NCBI GenBank assembly: GCA_034211275.1
Contig: JAXHTF010000044.1
Location: 1 to 39,172, forward strand
From: Acidobacteriota bacterium
Lineage (GTDB): Bacteria > Acidobacteriota > Thermoanaerobaculia > Multivoradales > JAHZIX01
Direction of reading: 5' to 3'
Length of the DNA: 39,172 nucleotides
In this document: in pieces, positions 32,368 to 39,172 of the stretch
How the letters are laid out: each line of letters opens with the position of its first letter
How positions within the stretch are numbered: position 1 is the first letter of the stretch
Notes under the pieces: generated by a model
The model's database searches: none
Seen by the model: the letters and a program-made list of their open reading frames with translations, nothing else
What the model was told of the DNA's origin: nothing
Translations under genes and position numbers: made by a program

Positions 32368-32979
32368 CCCGTCAAAGAAGTCCACCACACCGGTAGCGAG
32401 GTCGTACTCGGCGCCCACCACCAGGAGCTTCCCGGCGGCGATGAGGTCTTCGAGGATGCGCGAGCCGTGGCGGAGGCCATGAGCGGAGGCGCGGACGTTG
32501 GCGCGGACCGCCTTCGCCACCAGCTCCTCGGGGCGATCTTTGAGCTCGGTCTCCAGCAGGCTCGCCACCGCCGGGGTGATGCGCTCGACGATGGAGCGGA
32601 GGTTGGGGCTTTGGTTCTCTGCCGGCCGCTGTAGCTCGTTGAGGGTGGCGGTGACGGCACCGCAGGTGGAGTGGCCAAGCACCACCACCAGCGGCGTGCC
32701 GAAGGTGGCGGCGGCGAATTCGACGCTGCCGACCTGGGAAGGCGACACGACGTTGCCCGCCACCCGGATGACGAAGAGGTCTCCCAACCCCTGGTCGAAG
32801 ACCATCTCCACCGGCACCCGGGAGTCGGAGCAGCCGAGGACGATAGCGAAGGGACTCTGTCCCGCCACCAGCGCAGCGCGTTCCTGATGGCTCACCGCGG
32901 AGCTGGTGCGCAGGGCTCCTGCAACGAATCGTTGGTTCCCCTCGCGGAGACGGCTAAGCGCTTCTTGTGCAGTCATCAT
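32350..32979 (-). CDS. Beta-class carbonic anhydrase
   Basis: A 209-aa zinc enzyme that interconverts CO2 and bicarbonate. Zinc ligands and catalytic dyad are intact: Cys50, Asp52 and Arg54 in G-C-S-D-S-R, and His103 and Cys106 in G-H-S-T-C-G-A-V. Length and spacing are normal for bacterial beta-carbonic anhydrases. I start it at the ATG-ATG at 32979; a longer frame to 33081 is Arg-rich and unlikely. There is no signal peptide, so cytoplasmic. The last codons (G-V-P-T-G-C-stop) lie inside the second copy of a 19-bp direct repeat. It is divergent from the ThuA-like gene and independent of the operons on either side. Confidence 0.93.
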   Translation of the reverse strand: MMTAQEALSRLREGNQRFVAGALRTSSAVSHQERAALVAGQSPFAIVLGCSDSRVPVEMVFDQGLGDLFVIRVAGNVVSPSQVGSVEFAAATFGTPLVVVLGHSTCGAVTATLNELQRPAENQSPNLRSIVERITPAVASLLETELKDRPEELVAKAVRANVRASAHGLRHGSRILEDLIAAGKLLVVGAEYDLATGVVDFFDGVPTGC

Positions 32980-33123
32980 GATGCGGGAGAGTAGCAAAAC
33001 TCCACCGGCTCGGCAGCTTTGTCGAAGCCTTGCAACTCTCGCCCAGCGACCCTTACACCGGCGACGGATCAAATGCATCACATGCTATAAAGAGAAGTCA
33101 CACTCCCAACGGAGGTGCATCTC

Positions 33124-34020
33124 ATGCGCTCGATCTCGACCTCAACCCACGGTCCAATTCTTGGCAGCCTCACGGCGCCCCTTCTCTCGGCCTTCTCGCT
33201 GAGCACCCTGGCCCTCACTTTCCTCACCCCGGCCACGGCTCCGGCCTTCGCGGAAGAGCCCCTCGACGTGCTCCTCTTCACCCGCGCCGAGGGCTTCGTC
33301 CACGGCTCCATCTCCGACGGCATCGCCATGATCGAAGACATCGCCATGGAGGAGCAGCACACGCTGACGGTGACCGCCAAGACCGATCTCTTCACCGCCG
33401 GATCTCTTGCCGCCTTCGATGTCGTGGTCTGGCTTTCCACCACCGGGGACGTCCTTGACGATCCGGAACAGGCGGCCTTCGAGGGCTTCATCCAGAACGG
33501 CGGAGGTTACGTAGGGATCCACGCCGCCGCCGACTGCGAGTACGACTGGCCCTGGTACGGCGACCTGCTGGGCAACGGCGCCTGGTTCCGCTCCCACCCC
33601 GCCATCCAGACCGCCACCTTGGTGCTCGAAGATCCGGAGCATCCCGGCGCCGGCTTCCCTGACGCCATGACCTCCTTCGAGGAGGAGTGGTACAACTTCC
33701 GCGCCAATCCCCGCCCCGCGGTCAACGTCCTCTACACCCTGGACGAAAGCTCCTACGACCCCGGCGGCGGCGCCATGGGGGACGATCACCCCATCGTCTG
33801 GGCCCACGACTTCCAAGGCGGCCGCGCTTTCTACACTGCCCTCGGCCACCGCAGTCAGACCTACTCCGACCTACGCTTCAAGAACCAAATCCGCGGCGCC
33901 ATCCGCTGGGCCGCCGGCGCGGTCTTCTCCGATGGTTTCGAGTCGGGGGATTTCGGTGATTGGTCGCGGGTGGAGCCGGGGAAGTTGGAGCGGCACCGTT
34001 TAGGGTTTCAGAAACCGTAG
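33124..34020 (+). CDS. Secreted ThuA-like domain protein with C-terminal sorting-type tail
   Basis: A 298-aa exported protein. Residues 1-~40 are a signal peptide ending P-A-F-A-E-E. Residues ~42-265 are a ThuA-like (trehalose-utilisation, class I amidotransferase-like) domain: L-L-F-T-R-A-E-G-F-V-H-G-S-I, G-G-G-Y-V-G-I-H-A-A-A-D, H-P-I-V-W-A-H and G-R-A-F-Y-T-A-L-G-H. The family's enzymatic role is largely unknown and linked to carbohydrate use. The end F-S-D-G-F-E-S-G-D-F-G-D-W-S resembles tails on many secreted proteins of some bacteria, possibly a surface-sorting signal. GGAGGTG precedes the ATG, and TATAAA at 33086-33091 may be the -10 box. Confidence 0.85.
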   Translation: MRSISTSTHGPILGSLTAPLLSAFSLSTLALTFLTPATAPAFAEEPLDVLLFTRAEGFVHGSISDGIAMIEDIAMEEQHTLTVTAKTDLFTAGSLAAFDVVVWLSTTGDVLDDPEQAAFEGFIQNGGGYVGIHAAADCEYDWPWYGDLLGNGAWFRSHPAIQTATLVLEDPEHPGAGFPDAMTSFEEEWYNFRANPRPAVNVLYTLDESSYDPGGGAMGDDHPIVWAHDFQGGRAFYTALGHRSQTYSDLRFKNQIRGAIRWAAGAVFSDGFESGDFGDWSRVEPGKLERHRLGFQKP

Positions 34021-34168
34021 TTCAGACATCCGACACCGAACCACAGCCAAGTTCATGCTCCGCCTCGCGCTGCAGCCTTCGTCAGCCTTCGAGATCTCCG
34101 TGGTAAATTGAGATATTGACTGGCAGCTGGGTTCAGATCTCCCGACTGCCATCGCAGGAGCCGAAGAT

Positions 34169-34399
34169 ATGGCATCGACACCCAACTCGACTAGAAATGC
34201 AGAGACGTCTTCCCCGTTGAGCAATCTCCAGCTCGAGCTACTGAAGCTCTATAGTACGGGGGTCAGCTCCGAGGATTTATTGGAGGTCAAGCGCCTTCTT
34301 GGACTCCACTTTGCCCACAAGGCGACGCAGGAGGCAGATCGTCTTTGGGATGAACGCAGGCTCACCGACGAGGACATGGATGCCTGGTTGAATGAGTGA
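34169..34399 (+). CDS. Putative antitoxin of a PIN toxin-antitoxin pair
   Basis: A 76-aa helical, charged protein: L-Q-L-E-L-L-K-L-Y-S-T-G-V-S-S-E-D-L-L-E-V-K is followed by A-T-Q-E-A-D-R-L-W-D-E-R and a short acidic end D-M-D-A-W-L-N-E. AGGAG lies nine bases before the ATG. It overlaps the PIN gene by eight bases, the usual antitoxin-toxin order. It has no named DNA-binding domain I can see, but short helical proteins of this type commonly precede this PIN subfamily. Confidence 0.75.
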   Translation: MASTPNSTRNAETSSPLSNLQLELLKLYSTGVSSEDLLEVKRLLGLHFAHKATQEADRLWDERRLTDEDMDAWLNE

Positions 34400-34829
34400 T
34401 CCCGGTCTCCGCGTCGTTCTCGATACCAACGTTCTTCTCGTCTCCATCTCGTCCCGCTCGAAATTCCACTGGATCTTCCGGGCCCTTCTGGAGGGTCGCT
34501 TCGTCTTGGTGCTCAGCAACGAGATTCTGAGTGAGTACGAAGAGATCATCGGCCGGAAGCTCAGCCCCACTGTTGCCCTCGATGTCGTTCGCACTCTCCT
34601 CTTCCTGCCCAACGTCGAGCGCATTGAGCCCTCGTTTCGCTGGCGGCTGATCCCTGCAGATCCAGACGACGACAAATTCGTCGACTGTGCCGTAGCCGGC
34701 AACGCACCCTTGCTGATCACCCAGGATCGGCATTTCGAAGCTCTCCGAGAATTGGACTTCCCTCCCCTCGAGCCTCTCAGCATCGAAGACTTTGAGAACC
34801 TCCTCCTGGCCCCAGGTCGCTCATCCTAG
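34392..34829 (+). CDS. PIN-domain ribonuclease toxin
   Basis: A 145-aa PIN-domain protein of the 'putative toxin, PIN family' group. It begins V-V-L-D-T-N-V-L-L (first catalytic Asp11), continues with S-N-E-I-L-S-E-Y-E-E (Glu), and has P-D-D-D-K-F-V-D-C-A with the remaining acidic residues, then I-T-Q-D-R-H-F. Such enzymes cut RNA with Mg2+. Its start lies inside the antitoxin gene, so the two are translated together. The pair stands alone between the ThuA-like gene and the propeller lipoprotein and is less GC-rich than either. Confidence 0.88.
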   Translation: MSDPGLRVVLDTNVLLVSISSRSKFHWIFRALLEGRFVLVLSNEILSEYEEIIGRKLSPTVALDVVRTLLFLPNVERIEPSFRWRLIPADPDDDKFVDCAVAGNAPLLITQDRHFEALRELDFPPLEPLSIEDFENLLLAPGRSS

Positions 34830-34879
34830 CGACCAGCGGCGAGGCTTCTCGCTCTTCCTGAGTGGGCACCTCGGAGCCG

Positions 34880-35962
34880 TCAGCCTCCCTCGCCGAAGGT
34901 CCCCCGCGGCACCCACACCGGATCTCCATCGAAGCCCTCCGACTCGGTGAGCTGCTCGACCTCGGTGCCGTCGGGGCGCATGCGGAAGAGCTCCCAATCG
35001 CCGGTGCGCTCGGAGCTGAAGACGATCCAGCGGCCGTCGGGGGAGTAGCGTCCCACCAGCTCGTTGCCTTCGCTGGCGGTGAGGTTGACGGCCTCACCGG
35101 GCTGGACGGTGCCGTCGCCGGTGTCCTCTTCGCCAGGTCGGAGCGACAGATTGTAGAGGTCGGCGTCCCCTTCGTCGTAGCGATAGAAGAGGATCCCTGC
35201 GCCCTCCGGCGCCCACTCGGGGTGGCCTTCGAGGCTGGGGTGGGAGGTCAGGTTGATGAGCTCGCGGGTGGCCAGATCGAGGCGGTAGACCTCCTGATTG
35301 CCGTCCCGGCGGGAAACGAAGAGCACCGCATTGTCCTCGGGAGACCAACGGGGTTGGAGATCCTCCGCCGGATGCTCGGTGAGACGCACCGGCTCTTCGC
35401 CCTCGGGATCATCGTGAAGAAGCAGCAGGAAGACGTCGCGATTGCCCGCGCGCACCGCCGAGTACAACAGCCGCTGGCCATCCACCCACTCCGGCACCTC
35501 GTCCCCGGCCGGGTTCTCCCGCAGAAAGGTGGGAGCAGCCTCTTCCGGAGAAGAACTTCCCAGCCTTAGCTCGTAGAGCCCGGCGGAGAGATTCTCGTCC
35601 CCCTCGGTGGCGAAGGTCAACGACTGGCGCTCGGGCACCCAGCGCGGACCGAAGACTCCGGGAGGAAGATCCGTCAGAGTGGTCAGCTCGCCGCTCTCCG
35701 GATTCAAACGGTAGAGCTGATTGCTGCCGCTACGGCCGGAAAGGAAGACCAGGTCGTAGGCGACGTCTCCATCGTTCTCCCCGCTCTCCCCATCCTCACC
35801 CTCTTCCCCCCCTTCCTGACGAGCCTGGGCGTCGGCCTCGGCAACGTCTACCCTTGGGGCCGGTTCTTCGACAGGCTCGGGGCCGCACGCAACGGCAAGC
35901 CCGAGGGGCACGAGCACCAGCAGGACACGGGGGATCGAGGGATTGGATCGGGGACTCATCAT
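34880..35962 (-). CDS. TolB-like beta-propeller lipoprotein
   Basis: A 360-aa secreted protein. The signal peptide ends with lipobox L-A-V-A-C (about residues 22-26), then an acidic low-complexity linker (residues ~30-68, E/D/G-rich). Residues ~70-355 contain repeated PD40/WD-type blades: D-L-V-F-L-S-G-R-S-G-S-N-Q-L-Y-R-L, P-R-W-S-P-E-D-N-A-V-L-F, H-P-E-W-A-P-E-G and Y-S-P-D-G-R-W-I-V-F-S-S. Such propellers usually bind peptides or glycans in the periplasm; the ligand is unknown. AAGGAG precedes ATG 35962. The nearby Prx/DsbD pair is on the same strand but 160 bp away, so co-transcription is uncertain. Confidence 0.85.
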   Translation of the reverse strand: MMSPRSNPSIPRVLLVLVPLGLAVACGPEPVEEPAPRVDVAEADAQARQEGGEEGEDGESGENDGDVAYDLVFLSGRSGSNQLYRLNPESGELTTLTDLPPGVFGPRWVPERQSLTFATEGDENLSAGLYELRLGSSSPEEAAPTFLRENPAGDEVPEWVDGQRLLYSAVRAGNRDVFLLLLHDDPEGEEPVRLTEHPAEDLQPRWSPEDNAVLFVSRRDGNQEVYRLDLATRELINLTSHPSLEGHPEWAPEGAGILFYRYDEGDADLYNLSLRPGEEDTGDGTVQPGEAVNLTASEGNELVGRYSPDGRWIVFSSERTGDWELFRMRPDGTEVEQLTESEGFDGDPVWVPRGTFGEGG

Positions 35963-36122
35963 GCAGCTCTCCTTCGGGCAGCGGTTCCGAACGGCAGTGA
36001 TTCTGCCAGATCTTTCGTCACCGCATGCCCGTCCGATGAGCTGGGGGATGAGCTGAAGGATTAGCCGGTGGGCGAGCCGGAGCGGGATCCGGCAGCCTGG
36101 GCCTTCGGCTCGAGGCTGCGCT

Positions 36123-36734
36123 TTAGTACTTGACGCTACAGCCGTAGGGCTTGGTGGTCTGCAACGCGGGCTGCTGGCCGTCCATCACCGCGGAGAGAGC
36201 GGCGACGACGTAATTCTCCGCGCCCTCGATGTCCGCCTGGTCGGTGGTGGGCTTGTCGTCGATGGCACCGTTGTAAACCAGGTTGCCGTCGGGGTCGATG
36301 ATGTACATGTGGGGAGTGGTGCGGGCGCCGTACATCTTGCCCACTTCGCCCTCGGGATCGAGGAGAACGGCGGTGGGAGCGGCGTCATGTTCCGCCGTCA
36401 GCTCGGCGGCCTCCGCCGGGGAGCTATGCCCTTGCTTGCCGGGGGCGGAGGAATTGATCGACAGCCACACCACGTCCTCACCGGTGTAGCGCTTCTGCAG
36501 AGCCTGCATATTGCCGCTGTCATAGTGCTTCTGCACGAAGGGGCACCCGTAGTTCAGCCATTCGAGCACCACCACCTTGCCGCGGAACTCGGACAGGCTG
36601 TGGGTCGCGCCGTCGGCGCTGGGCAGGGTGAAGTCGGGGGCGGCCTGATTGACCTGGACGGCGGCGGTGGCGGGAATCGGCAGAACGACGGCGACCATCG
36701 CCGCGAGGAAAAGCGTGAACAAGAGATGTCTCAT
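36123..36734 (-). CDS. Periplasmic thioredoxin-fold protein (AhpC/TSA peroxiredoxin-like)
   Basis: A 203-aa exported redox protein. A signal peptide (L-L-F-T-L-F-L-A-A-M-V-A-V-V-L, cleaved near A-T-A-A) precedes an AhpC/TSA domain: A-P-D-F-T-L-P-S-A-D-G, then the active-site segment W-L-N-Y-G-C-P-F-V-Q-K-H-Y with a single Cys, and T-P-H-M-Y-I-I-D-P-D-G-N. The end K-P-Y-G-C-S-V-K-Y supplies a second Cys. It likely reduces peroxides or disulfides using electrons from the DsbD-like protein encoded 32 bp upstream. AAGGAGAC supports ATG 36734; the open frame running to 37661 is a shadow of dsbD. Confidence 0.85.
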   Translation of the reverse strand: MRHLLFTLFLAAMVAVVLPIPATAAVQVNQAAPDFTLPSADGATHSLSEFRGKVVVLEWLNYGCPFVQKHYDSGNMQALQKRYTGEDVVWLSINSSAPGKQGHSSPAEAAELTAEHDAAPTAVLLDPEGEVGKMYGARTTPHMYIIDPDGNLVYNGAIDDKPTTDQADIEGAENYVVAALSAVMDGQQPALQTTKPYGCSVKY

Positions 36735-36766
36735 TTCGCTGAGTCTCCTTGGAGTCTTGTTGAGGT

Positions 36767-37759
36767 TCAAGAGGTCTGCGACCGGCGGTCGCTGGATGAT
36801 CGAATCACTCGCAGGACGAGATCCGGGCTGAGCACCGTGGGCAAAACCTCCGGCGGTGCGCCGGAGTCCGGCGAATAGAAGAGATTGAGCGGCACTCCGC
36901 TGCGCCCGTGTTCTTCGAGGGCGGCGGTGATGCGCGGATCCTGGTTGGTCCAATCCCCGCGCACCAGGGCGATGTTGCGCTCCTCGAGCTCCCGCAGCAC
37001 CCGATCCGAGCCGAAGACCACCCGCTTGTTGACCTGGCAGGTCAGACACCAGCGAGCGGTGAAGTCGACGTAGACCGGCCGGCCTTCGGCGCGCAGATCG
37101 GCGACCAGCTCCGGGCTCCAGGTCAGCCACTCGAGGCCGGCTTCTGAAGTCGACCCGGCGGCGGTCCCCGTCTCGGCATCGGCCTCGAGGAAGGCCGGGG
37201 AAAGCACCAGCGCCACGGCACCGACAGCGCAGAGCGCCGCCAGCGTCACCCCGACGCCCTGCAACCACCTCCGGCGAGCCCCATCTCCAGCCCGATCCCG
37301 AGACATGCGCGGCGCCAGCCAGGCGGCGAAACCGGCGAGGAGAAGGGCAGCGAGGACCACCATCACTCCCGGTGTCCCGCGCTGGGCGGCCAGCACCCAG
37401 ACGAGCCACAAAACCGTGGCGAAGAGCGGGAAGGCCATGAGCTGCTTGAGGGTCTCCATCCACGGGCCAGGCCGCGGCAGCTTGCGCAGAGCGGCGGGGA
37501 AATAGACCAGAGCGACGTAGGGGGCAGCCATGCCGGCGCCGAGGGCGGTGAAGACGGCCACGGCTACGGGCGGCGCCACGACGGTGGCGAAACCGACAGC
37601 GCTGCCCATGAAGGGAGCCGTACACGGCGTGGCCACCGCCGTCGCCAGGACGCCGCTCCAAAAAGCACCGCTGGCGCCCCCATCGTGGGTCGCTGCCGAC
37701 GCCGCGCGGCCGGCAAAGCGCTGACCGAGCTCGAAGACACCGAGAAAGTTGAGGGCCAA
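36767..37759 (-). CDS. dsbD: Thiol:disulfide interchange protein DsbD, 5'-truncated at the join
   Basis: The C-terminal ~330 residues of a DsbD-type protein that carries electrons from cytoplasmic thioredoxin across the membrane. What remains: part of the helical core ([25 protein letters not shown] with the core Cys), more helices, and a C-terminal thioredoxin domain with C-L-T-C in [11 protein letters not shown]. The N-terminal domain and first helices are missing: homology runs straight to base ~37758, where the sequence switches to clpX. The TTG at 37759 is therefore a Leu codon or junction, not a start. It precedes the peroxiredoxin gene in one operon. Confidence 0.85.
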   Translation of the reverse strand: MALNFLGVFELGQRFAGRAASAATHDGGASGAFWSGVLATAVATPCTAPFMGSAVGFATVVAPPVAVAVFTALGAGMAAPYVALVYFPAALRKLPRPGPWMETLKQLMAFPLFATVLWLVWVLAAQRGTPGVMVVLAALLLAGFAAWLAPRMSRDRAGDGARRRWLQGVGVTLAALCAVGAVALVLSPAFLEADAETGTAAGSTSEAGLEWLTWSPELVADLRAEGRPVYVDFTARWCLTCQVNKRVVFGSDRVLRELEERNIALVRGDWTNQDPRITAALEEHGRSGVPLNLFYSPDSGAPPEVLPTVLSPDLVLRVIRSSSDRRSQTS

Positions 37760-37763
37760 TGAC
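37755..37763. other. Abrupt join between two unrelated genomes (probable assembly chimera)
   Basis: Left of this point lies dsbD on the minus strand, right of it clpX on the plus strand, both missing their 5' ends with no intergenic space. Composition and codon use change at the same base: G/C-ending codons dominate on the left, mixed codons with many A/T-ending ones on the right. There is no transposase, tRNA or repeat at the join. Confidence 0.85.
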
Positions 37764-38592
37764 CGAAGCCGGTTATGTTGGTGAAGATGTTGAAAATATC
37801 ATCCTGAAACTGTTGCAGGCCGCCGATTACAATGTGGAGAAGGCGCAGCGTGGCATCGTTTATATCGATGAGGTGGATAAGATCAGCCGCAAATCCGACA
37901 ATCCGTCCATCACGCGCGATGTTTCGGGCGAAGGGGTGCAGCAGGCGCTCCTGAAACTTATGGAAGGCACTGTCGCGAGTGTGCCCCCGCAAGGCGGGCG
38001 TAAGCATCCGCAGCAGGAATTCCTGCAGGTCGATACCACCAATATCCTGTTTATCTGTGGCGGCGCATTTGCCGGTCTGGAACGGATCATCTCCCATCGG
38101 GGACAGAATTCATCGGTCGGGTTTGGCGCCGATGTGCGTGTGCCTGATGATCGCAAGACGGGTGAGGTGCTGAAAGAGCTTGAGCCGGAGGATTTGCTGT
38201 CGTTTGGCCTGATTCCTGAATTTGTCGGCCGTCTGCCGGTGCTGGCGACGTTGAGCGATCTTGACGAAGCGGCCCTGGTCGAAATTCTGACAAAGCCGAA
38301 AAATGCTCTGATAAAGCAGTTCCAGCGTCTGTTTGATATGGAAGATGTCAAGCTCTCCTTCTCGGATGAGGCTTTGCATGCCATTGCCAAGAAGGGCATT
38401 GCGCGGAAAACCGGTGCACGCGGTCTGCGGTCGATTCTTGAGGCTATCCTGCTTGATACGATGTATGACTTGCCGAGCCTCGAAGGCGTCGAGGAAGTCG
38501 TGATCAGTGGTGAAGTCGTGGATGGGAAAGCAAGTCCGCTTTACATCTATTCCGACAGGGAGCGGCGCGAAGATATCGGTACGTCTGCCTGA
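37759..38592 (+). CDS. clpX: ClpX unfoldase, C-terminal two-thirds (5'-truncated)
   Basis: About 277 residues of the AAA+ ATPase that unfolds proteins for ClpP. The fragment begins within [13 protein letters not shown], which in intact ClpX (about 420 aa) comes after Walker A. The zinc-binding domain and G-P-T-G-S-G-K-T-type Walker A are therefore absent, while Walker B (V-Y-I-D-E-V-D-K-I), [10 protein letters not shown], the sensor segment and [11 protein letters not shown] are present. The ATG at 37759 is at the join and replaces what is normally Leu, so it is not a real start. The sequence is closest in feel to alphaproteobacterial ClpX, and lon follows as in that class. Confidence 0.92.
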   Translation: MTEAGYVGEDVENIILKLLQAADYNVEKAQRGIVYIDEVDKISRKSDNPSITRDVSGEGVQQALLKLMEGTVASVPPQGGRKHPQQEFLQVDTTNILFICGGAFAGLERIISHRGQNSSVGFGADVRVPDDRKTGEVLKELEPEDLLSFGLIPEFVGRLPVLATLSDLDEAALVEILTKPKNALIKQFQRLFDMEDVKLSFSDEALHAIAKKGIARKTGARGLRSILEAILLDTMYDLPSLEGVEEVVISGEVVDGKASPLYIYSDRERREDIGTSA

Positions 38593-38618
38593 CTGGTTTC
38601 GCGCAGCCGGACAACAGA

Positions 38619-38638
38619 CCGGGCAGCCCGCCCGGTTT
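38619..38638 (+). terminator. Probable clpX terminator hairpin
   Basis: CCGGGC (38619-38624), loop AGCCC, GCCCGG (38630-38635), followed by TTT, 27 bases after the clpX stop. The T-run is short, so efficiency is uncertain. Confidence 0.45.
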
Positions 38639-38735
38639 GGTCTGGCGCTTGATGCGAAATGGCGCTTTGACCATCTGGATAGTTTCGCCGTTCACCGCCT
38701 TTTTGTTTACGCTATCTCTCCCGTTTTGCCGACAG

Positions 38736-38764
38736 CTTGAATTTCGCGCGCGGAAGGGCCACAT
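38736..38764 (+). promoter_or_regulatory. Candidate heat-shock (sigma-32-like) promoter for lon
   Basis: CTTGAA at 38736-38741 matches the sigma-32 -35 element exactly, and GCCACAT near 38758-38764 is a weak match to CCCCAT. The spacing of about 16 is slightly long. The lon gene is a classical heat-shock target in proteobacteria. The rest of the 296-bp clpX-lon gap shows no gene. Confidence 0.3.
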
Positions 38765-38888
38765 CAGGTGTCGAAAAGCGTGCTTCAATCTAGGCGCTTT
38801 GCGGCCGTGGGACCATTTCTGGCAGTTGGCGGAAGATGGGAATCGGCGCAAGATAGACAATCCGCGAGGCCCATAAAGGGATCGAATT

Positions 38889-39172
38889 ATGCAAAGTAGC
38901 AGTTCTTCACAAACGAATATCTTTCCGGTCTTACCGCTCCGCGACATTGTGGTGTTTCCGCATATGGTTGTGCCGTTATTTGTCGGGCGCGCCAAGTCGA
39001 TCAATGCGCTTGAGCATGTCATGCAGGCCGATAAGCAGATCATGCTTGTTGCCCAGCGCGAAGCGGCTGATGATGATCCGGGATCCGAAGACATTTATGA
39101 AGTCGGCACGATGGCAACGGTCACCCAGTTGCTGAAGCTGCCTGACCAGACCGTCAAGGTGCTGGTGGAAGG
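38889..39172 (+). CDS. lon: Lon protease, N-terminal part (runs off the window)
   Basis: The first ~94 residues of the ATP-dependent protease Lon. After a Ser-rich start ([10 protein letters not shown]) comes the hallmark N-domain sequence [23 protein letters not shown], then [13 protein letters not shown] and the strand [25 protein letters not shown] lies about eight bases before ATG 38889. The catalytic parts lie beyond the window. Position after clpX agrees with alphaproteobacterial gene order and differs in codon use from everything left of 37758. Confidence 0.95.
   Translation, partial: MQSSSSSQTNIFPVLPLRDIVVFPHMVVPLFVGRAKSINALEHVMQADKQIMLVAQREAADDDPGSEDIYEVGTMATVTQLLKLPDQTVKVLVE

Noticed and set aside
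36735-37661. Fusion of the peroxiredoxin to a 300-residue upstream part
   Set aside because: The upstream part is an out-of-frame reading of dsbD; a signal peptide and good ribosome-binding site mark ATG 36734.
37759-37761. ATG as a genuine ClpX start codon
   Set aside because: It falls on the join, has no ribosome-binding site, and would give a ClpX without the Walker A motif.
1-39172. tRNA, rRNA or complete insertion sequence
   Set aside because: I scanned by eye for conserved tRNA arms, rRNA segments and transposase motifs and found none; a covariance search would be needed to exclude small RNAs.

Overview
The window holds two unrelated pieces of DNA. Positions 1 to about 37758 are very GC-rich (roughly two-thirds G+C by eye). 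They carry Gram-negative envelope functions (RND pump, porin, lipoproteins, multiheme cytochromes). One secreted protein ends with an F-S-D-G-F-E-S-G-D type tail that I associate with Acidobacteriota such as Thermoanaerobaculia-like bacteria; this placement is an inference, no ribosomal or marker gene is present. From about 37758 to the end the composition drops to near half G+C and the genes are a 5'-truncated clpX followed by lon, with an alphaproteobacterial look. Two genes (dsbD-like and clpX) are both cut at the same point, so the join is most likely a chimeric assembly.

Layout of the main piece: (1) 1-3463, two RND efflux pump inner-membrane subunits, the first only a C-terminal tail. 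(2) 3642-6965, a P-loop NTPase, a cluster of six perfect or near-perfect hairpins, a Wzx/MATE-type flippase, a 166-bp MITE-like element with 19-bp terminal inverted repeats, and a rhomboid protease with a zinc ribbon. (3) 7034-10160, a protein-bound-sulfide cysteine pathway: cysteine synthase, JAMM protease, ThiS/CysO sulfur carrier and MoeZ-type E1-rhodanese. The carrier ends in G-G-G-P-E instead of exposed G-G, so the neighbouring protease probably has to mature it. (4) 10332-17971, the most striking operon: Rieske protein, cytochrome b, octaheme HAO-family cytochrome, NapA nitrate reductase, a four-heme lipoprotein made of two NapB-like halves, and an outer-membrane porin. There is no NapC and no cytochrome c1. 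I read it as a quinol-driven nitrate-to-nitrite (perhaps on to ammonium) module in which the octaheme protein replaces c1 and may act as nitrite reductase.

(5) 18006-21341, a fatty acid desaturase, a small acidic unknown protein, and two toxin-antitoxin-like pairs. (6) 21637-32251, a four-gene operon: GMC oxidoreductase fused to an alpha/beta hydrolase with Cys in the nucleophile position, a membrane-anchored diheme cytochrome with a duplicated four-helix module, a metallophosphoesterase, and a six-heme cytochrome with a P460-like N-terminal domain. The last gene carries a 181-bp imperfect palindrome inserted in frame ahead of its signal peptide. This looks like an uncharacterised oxidation pathway. 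(7) 32350-37759, beta-carbonic anhydrase, a ThuA-like secreted protein, a PIN toxin-antitoxin pair, a TolB-like beta-propeller lipoprotein, a thioredoxin-fold peroxiredoxin and the truncated DsbD.

No tRNA, rRNA, CRISPR array or complete insertion sequence was recognised.
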